Source of the DNA: Bradyrhizobium sp. LMTR 3
Lineage (GTDB): Bacteria > Pseudomonadota > Alphaproteobacteria > Rhizobiales > Xanthobacteraceae
DNA length: 64,000 bases
NCBI RefSeq assembly: GCF_001693485.1
Contig: NZ_MAXC01000051.1
Coordinates: forward strand, 248,001-312,000
Direction: 5' to 3'
A program made the position numbers and the translations under genes. The notes under the pieces were generated by a model. The model searched no databases. It saw only the letters and a program-made list of their open reading frames with translations, and was not told the origin of the DNA. How positions within the stretch are numbered: the stretch's first letter is position 1; each line of letters starts with the position of its first letter. Below, one piece after another: positions 34,011 through 41,518 of the stretch.

Positions 34011-34751
34011 GTGAAGAGATACCTCGTCATTTTCCTTCTGCTCATGCTCGTTCCCATGGCTGTTTCCGCCGTGCAATACCTGCTCGGCGACAGGCGCGCG
34101 AACTGGCAAACGGCGGACCGTTCAAGCGCCGGGCTTCTTGCCAACGCTTCCGAACACACCGATGCCGTGATCAGGGTGTTCGCGGCAAGGACTGTACGCT
34201 GGCGCGGGATATTCGCGGTTCACACCTGGATCGTCGTGAAGGAGCGCGGAGCCAGCCGTTACAGCCGCTACGATTACACGGCCTGGGGTGAGCCGATCCG
34301 GATCGACGGATTCCAGGCCGACGGGCGCTGGTTTGGCGAGATCCCCGAAACGGTCGTCAGCGTCGATGGTCCGAAAGCGGAAGCGCTGATTCCCAAAATC
34401 CGCTCGGTCATCGAGACTTACAAGTTTCGAGCCAATGGAGATTACAGCGCCTGGCCGGGCCCGAACTCCAACACGTTCATCCAGGCGATACTGGATGCCG
34501 TTCCGGAACTAGAAGCGGTGTTGCCGCCGACGGCGATCGGCAAGGATTATCCTTATCATGGCAGTTGGGTTGGCTTCACGCCGTCGCGGACCGGCGTGTT
34601 TGCTTCGCTCGGAGGTTATCTTGGACTGACGATCGGATGGATCGAAGGCATCGAATTCAATTTTTTCGGAGGCGTTCTCGGCTTCGACATTCGCCGCCCC
34701 GCACTGAAACTGCCGGGTGTCGGCCGGCTCGGGCTGCCGCTGGGCCCGTGA
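34011..34751 (+). CDS. DUF3750-like membrane-anchored protein
   Basis: A 246-residue protein that starts with a hydrophobic helix (YLVIFLLLMLVPMAVSAV) followed by a soluble region. HTWIVVKERGASRYSRYDY and WPGPNSNTFIQAIL match what I remember of DUF3750. Function unknown; the Cys-free soluble part ends in Gly/Pro/Leu-rich sequence. A GTG is used as start and no strong ribosome-binding site is visible. Confidence 0.8.
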   Translation: MKRYLVIFLLLMLVPMAVSAVQYLLGDRRANWQTADRSSAGLLANASEHTDAVIRVFAARTVRWRGIFAVHTWIVVKERGASRYSRYDYTAWGEPIRIDGFQADGRWFGEIPETVVSVDGPKAEALIPKIRSVIETYKFRANGDYSAWPGPNSNTFIQAILDAVPELEAVLPPTAIGKDYPYHGSWVGFTPSRTGVFASLGGYLGLTIGWIEGIEFNFFGGVLGFDIRRPALKLPGVGRLGLPLGP

Positions 34752-34841
34752 TCGCGGTATCGACGACGGACGAAATCGGATTGATTCCAGTCCATGGGGA
34801 ACCTTCGTTTCGGTCAAACGTCGAAAATCGGGAGGATCGAC

Positions 34842-35033
34842 ATGACCGACGAACCGACCTTTGCATCATTGCTCGGCGAGGCCGCGATTGCGGTTTGGGG
34901 CGACATGCCCCGGGACATTCAGGAGGCGCTGTTCGAAACCGCGATGCGCAACCGCTCCGAGTTGCGTCACGATCTGGCCGTGCTGCTGCATGAGCGCCAT
35001 CCCAGAACGCAGCACCCGGCCAAACCCGATTGA
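34842..35033 (+). CDS. Small conserved-looking hypothetical protein (63 aa)
   Basis: A 63-residue acidic-to-neutral protein predicted mostly helical (FASLLGEAAIAVWGDMPRD, then a helix ending in LLHERHPRTQ). A good GGGAGGAT ribosome-binding site precedes the ATG at 34842. I do not know a function. It is followed by the convergent endonuclease-like gene. Confidence 0.75.
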   Translation: MTDEPTFASLLGEAAIAVWGDMPRDIQEALFETAMRNRSELRHDLAVLLHERHPRTQHPAKPD

Positions 35034-35055
35034 GCGACCACCTGACGTCACACCT

Positions 35056-35736
35056 CTACTCCGGAAACGCAACATCCGCGATGACGGGAAGATGGTCCGA
35101 ATAGGAGCGCGCCTTGCGATCGGTCCAGGCCGAACGGATCACGAGATCGGGCGAGGCGTAGATTCGGTCGAGCCGCATCATCGGCAAGCGCGCCGGAAAT
35201 GTCCGTAGCCGCGTTCGGACCGGGCAAATCCGCGCCAGCACGCCCCGCACCGATTTCACCCAGAACCAGTCATTGAAATCGCCGAGCACGAGCGTCCGCG
35301 TCGGCTGCACCAGTTCGGCCAGGGCATGCGCCTGGGCGTGCCTTTCATGGATACTCAGCCCGAGATGCGTGGCAATGACCCTCACCTCGCCATAATCAGA
35401 CAAAATGCGCGCGGCAATGGCCCTGCGGGGCTCCCGCTCCTGATACGAGACGTCGGAAATTTTCGGGGGCTCGGCGAACGGCCAGCGGCTCAGCAGCACC
35501 TGTCCATAGTCGCCGTCCTCGGTGACGATCGATCGCGCATCGACGCTGTGGTCGCCGACGGCTTTCGCCAGAAGGGCAAAGGGATCGTCGGTTCTCCCGC
35601 GCGAGTCGACCTCCTGCAGGGCCACGATATCAGGCGACCAGTGGCGAATGACGGAACAGACGCCATCCAAATCAAACCCGGGATTGAGGTGGAAGATGCC
35701 GTGGACGTTCCACGTCATGATGCGAACCGTAGCCAT
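35056..35736 (-). CDS. Endonuclease/exonuclease/phosphatase-family protein
   Basis: A 226-residue EEP-fold hydrolase with a full set of metal/active-site motifs: TWNVHG, LQEVD, THLGLSIHER, GDFNDW, RLDRIY and SDHLPV. Members cleave phosphodiesters in nucleic acids or phospholipids. The ATG overlaps the stop of the phospholipase D-VTT gene (TGATG), so the two are translationally coupled; a shared role in phospholipid or nucleic acid turnover is inferred. The open frame extends upstream inside the neighbour but the TWNVHG motif normally starts within ten residues of the N-terminus. Confidence 0.92.
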   Translation of the reverse strand: MATVRIMTWNVHGIFHLNPGFDLDGVCSVIRHWSPDIVALQEVDSRGRTDDPFALLAKAVGDHSVDARSIVTEDGDYGQVLLSRWPFAEPPKISDVSYQEREPRRAIAARILSDYGEVRVIATHLGLSIHERHAQAHALAELVQPTRTLVLGDFNDWFWVKSVRGVLARICPVRTRLRTFPARLPMMRLDRIYASPDLVIRSAWTDRKARSYSDHLPVIADVAFPE

Positions 35737-37853
35737 CACGTTCTTCGTCCCGCCAGCCAGGTCACCAGGAACTGCACGCCAAGGCACAGTGCGATCCAGG
35801 CGAGAATCGCCAACGCCAGCAGCAGCGCATTGATCCAGGAGGCGTTTCGCGCCAGATCCGCGATCTGCGCGCCGAGCGCGGCCATCACAGCGATTCCGGG
35901 CGCCATGCCGAGCACGGTGCCGAGCACGAAATCGCGCAGGCTCAATTTGCTGGCGCCCGCCACCACGTTCACGATCGAGAACGGGGCGATCGGCACCATC
36001 CGGATCATGGCGACCGCCATGACCCCCTTGCCGATGATGCCGCTCTGAACCCGGGCGGCCCGGCGCCCGAGCAACCGCTGCAATCGCGCCTGGCCCAGCA
36101 CGCGGCCGATCGAAAACAGCGTGAGCGCGCTGAGCAGCACGCCGGCGCTCGCGCTCAGGAAACCCATCCACGGCCCCAGCGCCGCAGAGGTCGCGGCGAT
36201 CAGTACCAGCACCGGAAAAACCACCAGCCCGCCGACGACGAAGGCGGCAATCGCGAACAGCGGCGCGAATTGCGACCGCGCGGGTTGCGAGATGATCGAG
36301 GAGACGAAGCCGACATCGGCGAAATCGCGCAGCGATGTGTACTGCCAGGCCAGCGCGAGGCCGGCGAGCGCCGCAGCGAGGCCGGATACGGCCAAAATGG
36401 TTCTTGCCGTCCACATGCGATTGGCGGCACGGTCGAGGTGAAGCGGTTCCCTGGGATCGGCGACGGGCTGCACCATGACCGCTACGCCGCCGACCGACGC
36501 GGCCGGATCGATCGGCTGCAGCGATTTCGGGCTGTCGTCCTCCGCCAGGCGGTCCAGAAATCCAAACAGGTCGGCTTCGTGGCGTTCGATTTCGCGTTCA
36601 TCGACGCCGCAGAAATGTCCGATCAGACGACGGCGAAGCCAGGCGAGATATTCACAATGCGCGTCGGAGGTCGCCTCGAAGACCAGGTCGCATTCGGTGT
36701 CCGCCCCCATCGAGCGATTGTTGAGGTTGGCCGATCCCACGCGCAGCATGCGATCGTCGACGATCATCACCTTGCTGTGCACCATGACCGCGGCCGCCTG
36801 CTCGGCATCCCGCGTCGATGGATAGACAAAGCGGACCCGGTCCATAACGCCCGCCGATACGAACCGGGCGATAAATCCGCCGCGCCCGCTCTGCATGGCC
36901 TGCGATTCGAACCAGGACGAATGCATCTTCGGCATGACGATCAGGACGCGAAGCTGCGGCACGTCCAGCATCCGTTGCGCGAGGAGGCGCGCGATGTCGG
37001 TGGCGCTGGTGAACTGGTTTTCGATATAGATGAAGCGGTCGGCCGCGTTGATGGACGCTTCGAACAGCCGCGCGACCTCGTTCACGCCGTCACCGCGCGC
37101 GGTGGCTATCTCGGTCCGGGCGATGCCCACCGTCATTCCCCGGCACTGCACCGGAACCGAGGCAGGCCAGCGCTCGCCCTTGGTCGCTGCGGGTCTTTCC
37201 GTCGTGCAGCCGGCAGCGCGCCACCTGTTCTCCGCCACTTCCGTCAGGCTGGCCGCAGCTTCGCCATCCACCATGCACTGCACGTCGTGAAACGGCGGAT
37301 AGGGCTTGCCGTCGGGATCGGTACGAAGCGGATGATGCGTCTCATGCGCGCTGGTGTCCCAGCGCCGGATCGTCAGGTCGAGACCGCCGACGAAGCCAAG
37401 CGCACCGTCAATGACGACGATCTTCTGATGCTGCGCTGAGCCCAAGGGAAGGCTGGAGTCGAAACAAAAGCGCAGCCGGTCCGACGCGTGCGCGGTGAAC
37501 TTGGCGGCCGAATTCCACTCCCGCTCGGCGGCGTAGAGGGCAGGGAAATTCCAGATCAGGATGTTGATCCGCAGATCGGGCTTCGCCTTTAGCAGCGCTT
37601 TCAGAAACGCACCGAGCTCTTGCGGATAGCCGTCATCTGCGTACCCGGAGGGCCCGACAAACCGGGTCTGGCTGTGGATGTCCCAGCCGATGATGTACAC
37701 CTGCCGCGTTGCGAGCAGCAGCGCCTCCCGCAAAGCGGCGAAATATGCGGCGGCATCATTGAGGATTGTCAACCGCCCTGCCTTGCACCTTCTCCAGACG
37801 GTTTCGCCAGGAATGAGGATGGATGAGCTTTGCAGCAGACGGCACCTCGGCAA
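35736..37853 (-). CDS. Phospholipase D-like protein fused to a VTT/TMEM64 membrane domain
   Basis: A 705-residue fusion. The two PLD catalytic motifs are HQKIVVID at about residue 142 and HSKVMIVD at about residue 359, each followed by Gly-Gly/Gly-Ser and Asn/Asp as expected. After about residue 470 come five or six hydrophobic segments of the VTT (SNARE-associated/DedA-like) domain, including the family Gly-rich FSIGRVLGQARL and PIAPFSIVNVVAGAS segments. It likely acts on membrane phospholipids (hydrolysis or cardiolipin-type transfer) at the inner membrane, coupled to the EEP protein downstream. Confidence 0.93.
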   Translation of the reverse strand: MPRCRLLQSSSILIPGETVWRRCKAGRLTILNDAAAYFAALREALLLATRQVYIIGWDIHSQTRFVGPSGYADDGYPQELGAFLKALLKAKPDLRINILIWNFPALYAAEREWNSAAKFTAHASDRLRFCFDSSLPLGSAQHQKIVVIDGALGFVGGLDLTIRRWDTSAHETHHPLRTDPDGKPYPPFHDVQCMVDGEAAASLTEVAENRWRAAGCTTERPAATKGERWPASVPVQCRGMTVGIARTEIATARGDGVNEVARLFEASINAADRFIYIENQFTSATDIARLLAQRMLDVPQLRVLIVMPKMHSSWFESQAMQSGRGGFIARFVSAGVMDRVRFVYPSTRDAEQAAAVMVHSKVMIVDDRMLRVGSANLNNRSMGADTECDLVFEATSDAHCEYLAWLRRRLIGHFCGVDEREIERHEADLFGFLDRLAEDDSPKSLQPIDPAASVGGVAVMVQPVADPREPLHLDRAANRMWTARTILAVSGLAAALAGLALAWQYTSLRDFADVGFVSSIISQPARSQFAPLFAIAAFVVGGLVVFPVLVLIAATSAALGPWMGFLSASAGVLLSALTLFSIGRVLGQARLQRLLGRRAARVQSGIIGKGVMAVAMIRMVPIAPFSIVNVVAGASKLSLRDFVLGTVLGMAPGIAVMAALGAQIADLARNASWINALLLALAILAWIALCLGVQFLVTWLAGRRT

Positions 37854-38010
37854 CAGAATGAGAAAACCCGTTCGGGATCACGAACGAATGTTCGCCCGAC
37901 ACCAAATCCAACGATCTGCAGGCGCGACAGTTCCAGCCAGGCGGAACTTGCCGCCGTCCCTCCGCCTTCCGCGCGCTGGATCACCAGACACGCGGCAGCG
38001 ACGGCTACTC
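37854..38010. other. Short gene-free stretch upstream of the PLD gene
   Basis: No convincing gene. An 83-codon minus frame (37769-38020) overlaps both neighbours and lacks a recognisable ribosome-binding site or coherent composition. Confidence 0.4.
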
Positions 38011-38223
38011 CTATCGGCAAGATCCTGGGGGCGTAGCGTTCCGGCCCGGTCGGGAGACACTTTCTTCCTCAACCACCGGTTCGACGTAGGTGCTGTGCAG
38101 CGAGATCGGCGACTTGAAGCCGTCGAACATGATGCGGACGGTGCTGCGATAGCGGCCGGAGCCGATGATCACCCCTTCCCGGCCGGCGAACTTTGGGCAT
38201 CGCGCCGCTCCGAGCGCGCTCAT
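38011..38223 (-). CDS. Small protein with SH3/KOW-like pattern (about 70 aa)
   Basis: A 70-residue frame with the pattern LGAARCPKFAGREGVIIGSG, then TVRIMFDGFKSP and LHSTYVEPV. This alternating, Gly-turn-rich pattern looks like a small beta-barrel (KOW/SH3-like), and I recall similar short proteins in rhizobia. An earlier TTG at about 38247 could be the start because similar proteins have a few residues before the ALG motif. Function unknown. Confidence 0.6.
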   Translation of the reverse strand: MSALGAARCPKFAGREGVIIGSGRYRSTVRIMFDGFKSPISLHSTYVEPVVEEESVSRPGRNATPPGSCR

Positions 38224-38310
38224 CCTGACGCGTGTCCGTTCAGGCAACGAAGTCCGGTGATCGGGTGGCCGTTTGGGCAATCGCATCCTTGGCCAGGCGC
38301 CTTCGCCGGC

Positions 38311-38457
38311 TCATCTATGCGCCGGAGAGGAAATACGTTCGGTCTCGAATGCATGGCGGGAAATCCACGGGCGCACCATGCGATGGACGAACGGCGGCGT
38401 CCCGGACGTCATCGCGGCCGTCAGGCAACGACCGACCTTTATTGTCATCGTGAGCAT
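38311..38457 (-). CDS. Short basic ORF with a very strong ribosome-binding site (48 aa, tentative)
   Basis: The ATG at 38457 is preceded by GGGGAGGAGGACGGC, one of the strongest Shine-Dalgarno matches in the window. The 48-residue product is basic, contains several His/Arg and no membrane helix (MLTMTIKVGRCLTAAMTSG then PPFVHRMVRPW). It lies between the acetyltransferase-TPR gene and the SH3-like gene on the same strand. No known family. Confidence 0.4.
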   Translation of the reverse strand: MLTMTIKVGRCLTAAMTSGTPPFVHRMVRPWISRHAFETERISSPAHR

Positions 38458-38511
38458 GCCGTCCTCCTCCCCACCGCGTGCTGCCAACGGGACAATTCAG
38501 ACAATTCTGCC

Positions 38512-40074
38512 TTACGCCGAGATGGAGTTTTCGCGCGCAGCCCGCCTGTCCGGGATGCTGCGCCAATCGCGCCACTTCCTCACCGACGGTCCGCTCGCCG
38601 GTTCTATCGCGGCCAGTAGCGCAGCATTGATTTCCGCCAGCCGCCCGAGCTTCGCCATGCATCTGGCAACCGCGACGAACCCGTCCGGCGAATCCGGCTG
38701 CAGCCGCATGAACTCGAGATGCTGACGCAGCGCCTCCTCGTACTGACCGAGGCTTTCACAGACCTGGCCCAGGCACTGCCATGCCTTGGCCGCATCGGGG
38801 CGAACCGTCGTCAAGGTTCGAAACAGCCGCTTTGCCGCGGTGAAATCGGTCTTCGCCGCCAGCAACTGGCCCAGCCGGTGCAATGCGTCGGCGTGTTTCG
38901 GCTGCACGTCCAAAATCCGCCGATAGCCCATTTCGGCGTCGGCAGTCTTCCCCTTCCGGTGAAGTGCGGTCGCCTGTTGCAGGACGTCAGGGATGCATCT
39001 GACGTCGATCCTGCCGCTGAGATTCTTGCCGTTCCTGGTCTCCAGAACCGTGCCAAGGATCTTGCGCTCCGCGCAGCCGAACGAATATTTGTACGGCTCG
39101 TTTCCGCGTAGGAAGTCGTACTCGGTATAGCCGAGCTCGATCGCGTGGCGAATGCTGAAGGCATGCAGCATCACACCCGGCGGCGGTCCATCGAACGTCT
39201 CGTCGCGTCCGGTCATGTAGAACGAGAAGGTGCGCTTGCGCGGATCCACCAGCGTGGCCAGCGCCGCGACGGCCCGGTCGCCGTGCCAGAACGTCGGCAG
39301 GTACACCTGGCCGGTTTCAAAACTGCGCGTCAGCATGACGCCGTTCGACTGAACCAGGCTATCGACTCGATCTCCCTTCCGAGGGCGCCACTTTGTCTCC
39401 CAGAATCCCAGCAGGGTCTTGAGATCCTGCGCGAACGTCTCGGGCGTGGCAACGGTTACTCGATACTCACCCTTCGCGTCGACCTGCTTCAGAAGACGCC
39501 GGATCTTCTGCCTGGTATTGGGACTCAACGATTCGAGATAGGCATCCCAGCTCTTCGGCAGCGTGACATACGGGCACAGACCGTTATCGATACCGTCGAC
39601 CTTGTTGATCCTGTTGAGCTCGGTGTAGCGATAGCCGGCTTTCGGAAAGCAGGCCAGCAGCAACCGCACGCGCCGCTCCGACATCCGCAGATTGTCCAGG
39701 TTGAGGCGCGTCCAGTTCATCTGCCTGACGTAGCGGGCAAAGGCGGGAATGACCTTGTTCTCCATCTCGGGCCTGCAAATCAGGCCGGTGTAGTCGGCGG
39801 CGAAATTACCTGCCATCCGCATGTCGCTGACGACGTCGGATTTCTCGATCCTGATCTGCAGCCGCAAGGGAAAGAACGCCACGTAAGGCAGATCGGCGGC
39901 GTCACCGGCCTTCGCCGCCAGGATGAACCATGGTCCCGGGATGCAGGACAGCCAACCGTTGAGCCACTTCCACGACAGGAATATCTGCGCTTCGTCGTCC
40001 GCGTCGTAGACGGCGTTCCAGTTTTCCTCGAGTTTCGCAAGCGACGGCAGGTCTTCGATGATATCGATATGCAC
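38512..40074 (-). CDS. FemAB/BioF2-like GNAT acyltransferase fused to TPR repeats
   Basis: A 520-residue two-part protein. The first 360 residues resemble the BioF2-like GNAT domain found with cellulose/EPS loci (LFLSWKWLNGWL-like start; NTRQKIRRLLKQ; AALATLVDPRKRTFSFYMTGRD; YDFLRGNEPYKYSFG). Residues from about 375 hold at least three TPR-like helical pairs (ADALHRLGQLLAAKTDFTAA, AWQCLGQVCESLGQYEEAL). It is the last gene of the type I secretion unit, 43 bases behind the HlyD gene. It might acylate a secreted substrate or surface polymer. Confidence 0.85.
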   Translation of the reverse strand: MHIDIIEDLPSLAKLEENWNAVYDADDEAQIFLSWKWLNGWLSCIPGPWFILAAKAGDAADLPYVAFFPLRLQIRIEKSDVVSDMRMAGNFAADYTGLICRPEMENKVIPAFARYVRQMNWTRLNLDNLRMSERRVRLLLACFPKAGYRYTELNRINKVDGIDNGLCPYVTLPKSWDAYLESLSPNTRQKIRRLLKQVDAKGEYRVTVATPETFAQDLKTLLGFWETKWRPRKGDRVDSLVQSNGVMLTRSFETGQVYLPTFWHGDRAVAALATLVDPRKRTFSFYMTGRDETFDGPPPGVMLHAFSIRHAIELGYTEYDFLRGNEPYKYSFGCAERKILGTVLETRNGKNLSGRIDVRCIPDVLQQATALHRKGKTADAEMGYRRILDVQPKHADALHRLGQLLAAKTDFTAAKRLFRTLTTVRPDAAKAWQCLGQVCESLGQYEEALRQHLEFMRLQPDSPDGFVAVARCMAKLGRLAEINAALLAAIEPASGPSVRKWRDWRSIPDRRAARENSISA

Positions 40075-40117
40075 GGCGGACGCCTTTCAAGGTGCGTGTT
40101 GAGTTCCTGTCGTGTGC

Positions 40118-41482
40118 CTAGCGCTCCCGGAATGCGCGCATAAAGCTGTCGTAGATGGGCCTCATGAGGTACTGGAAGAACGTGCGCTCCGCCGTCTTGA
40201 TGTAGACCTCGGCGGGCATGCCGGGCGTCGGACTGAAGCCCGGTAGATTCCGGCTCTCTTCGCTGTTGAGCCTGACGCGGACGAGATAGATGTCGGTCGG
40301 CCCGACCTGCTGGGACTTCTTTTCGTCCGCGAGCGTATCGGCCGACAGGTACACGACGTCGCCGGAGACCATCGGCGTGATGCGCTGGTTCAGCGCCGTC
40401 AGCCGCACCATCGCGGCCTGTCCATGCTTGACGCTGTCGATGTCCTGCGGCCGCAATCGCGCCTCGATGATGAGTTCGTCCTTCACCGGCAACAGCTCCA
40501 TGATGTTCTTGCCGGCCTCGACCACTCCGCCCCGCGTATGATAGCGGAGCTTGACCACGACGCCGCGCACCGGGGCCGTGACGCGAACCCGATCGAGTAC
40601 GCCCTTGGCGCTCAGCATTCGCTCGCGGACGTCGGCCAGTTCGCCGCGGACCTCGTGCATCTGTTCGACCGCGGTCTTGATCGCGGTCTTGCGCACGCCG
40701 TTGATCTGCTCGAGCGCGCGCGCGATGCGTTCCTTGGCATCGCCGACGTCGCCCATGATGCGGCCGACCTCGCCTTCAAGATTGGCCTTTGTTCGCTGCA
40801 GCACCATCAGTTCCGGTTTGCGCACCAGTCCGGCCTGCACCAGACGATCCTTGGTCACGATCTCCTCGTCGAGCAGCACGATCTGCCGCTTGACCGCTTC
40901 CAGTTGCACCCGCGACCCCCGGATCCGCTCCTCCAGAGCGTTGATGCTCTCCTGAATACTCTTGACGTCGCTGTTCAGGTTGTTGCGGCGCGCCGCAAAC
41001 GTCATCTGCTGACTGTCCACGATTTCCTTCACTTCGGGCGACTTGTTCAGCCAAGCCACGACCTCGGCAGGAAGCGTGATATCCGACTCCTCCCTCATCT
41101 CGGCCTGCAGCCTTGCATCCATGGCCGACAGACGGATGCGGCGCAGGAACAGCCGCTGCAACTCCGCGCGCGCCGCCGTGTCATCGAGTTCGAGCAGCGC
41201 TTGTCCGGCCTCCACGGTGTCGCCTTCGCGCACGAAAATCTCGCGGATCATGCCGCCCTCGAGATGCTGGACGATCTTGTTCTGTCCGGTAGCGACGAAC
41301 ACGCCCGACGCGACCACGGCGCCGGCGATCGGCGCCGTGTTGCCCCAGACGCCGAACCCCATCACCACCACGGCCATGATCAGCGCGCCGGCAACCGTTG
41401 GGAATTTGGTCGATCGCGGCAGCGAATCGTACCAGGTGCCTTGTGATACTGCGGAGTGGTCCGCAATTTTCCTATTGGCCAT
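40118..41482 (-). CDS. HlyD-family type I secretion periplasmic adaptor
   Basis: A 454-residue membrane-fusion protein of the HlyD/PrtE class. It has one N-terminal membrane helix (AGALIMAVVVMGFGVW), the lipoyl half FVREGDTVEAGQALLELD, a long alpha-helical coiled coil of about 200 residues and the second lipoyl half TAPVRGVVVKL. The C-terminal domain ends in AEVYIKTAERTFFQYLMRPI, the usual end of type I adaptors. It links the ABC exporter encoded just upstream to an outer-membrane TolC protein, which is not in the window. Confidence 0.95.
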   Translation of the reverse strand: MANRKIADHSAVSQGTWYDSLPRSTKFPTVAGALIMAVVVMGFGVWGNTAPIAGAVVASGVFVATGQNKIVQHLEGGMIREIFVREGDTVEAGQALLELDDTAARAELQRLFLRRIRLSAMDARLQAEMREESDITLPAEVVAWLNKSPEVKEIVDSQQMTFAARRNNLNSDVKSIQESINALEERIRGSRVQLEAVKRQIVLLDEEIVTKDRLVQAGLVRKPELMVLQRTKANLEGEVGRIMGDVGDAKERIARALEQINGVRKTAIKTAVEQMHEVRGELADVRERMLSAKGVLDRVRVTAPVRGVVVKLRYHTRGGVVEAGKNIMELLPVKDELIIEARLRPQDIDSVKHGQAAMVRLTALNQRITPMVSGDVVYLSADTLADEKKSQQVGPTDIYLVRVRLNSEESRNLPGFSPTPGMPAEVYIKTAERTFFQYLMRPIYDSFMRAFRER

Positions 41483-41518
41483 CGCGTAACCTCGTTGCTG
41501 TCAAACCGGCTGACGTCC

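Noticed and set aside
37769..38020. 83-codon minus frame upstream of the PLD gene
   Set aside because: No ribosome-binding site, overlaps both neighbours, composition not protein-like.
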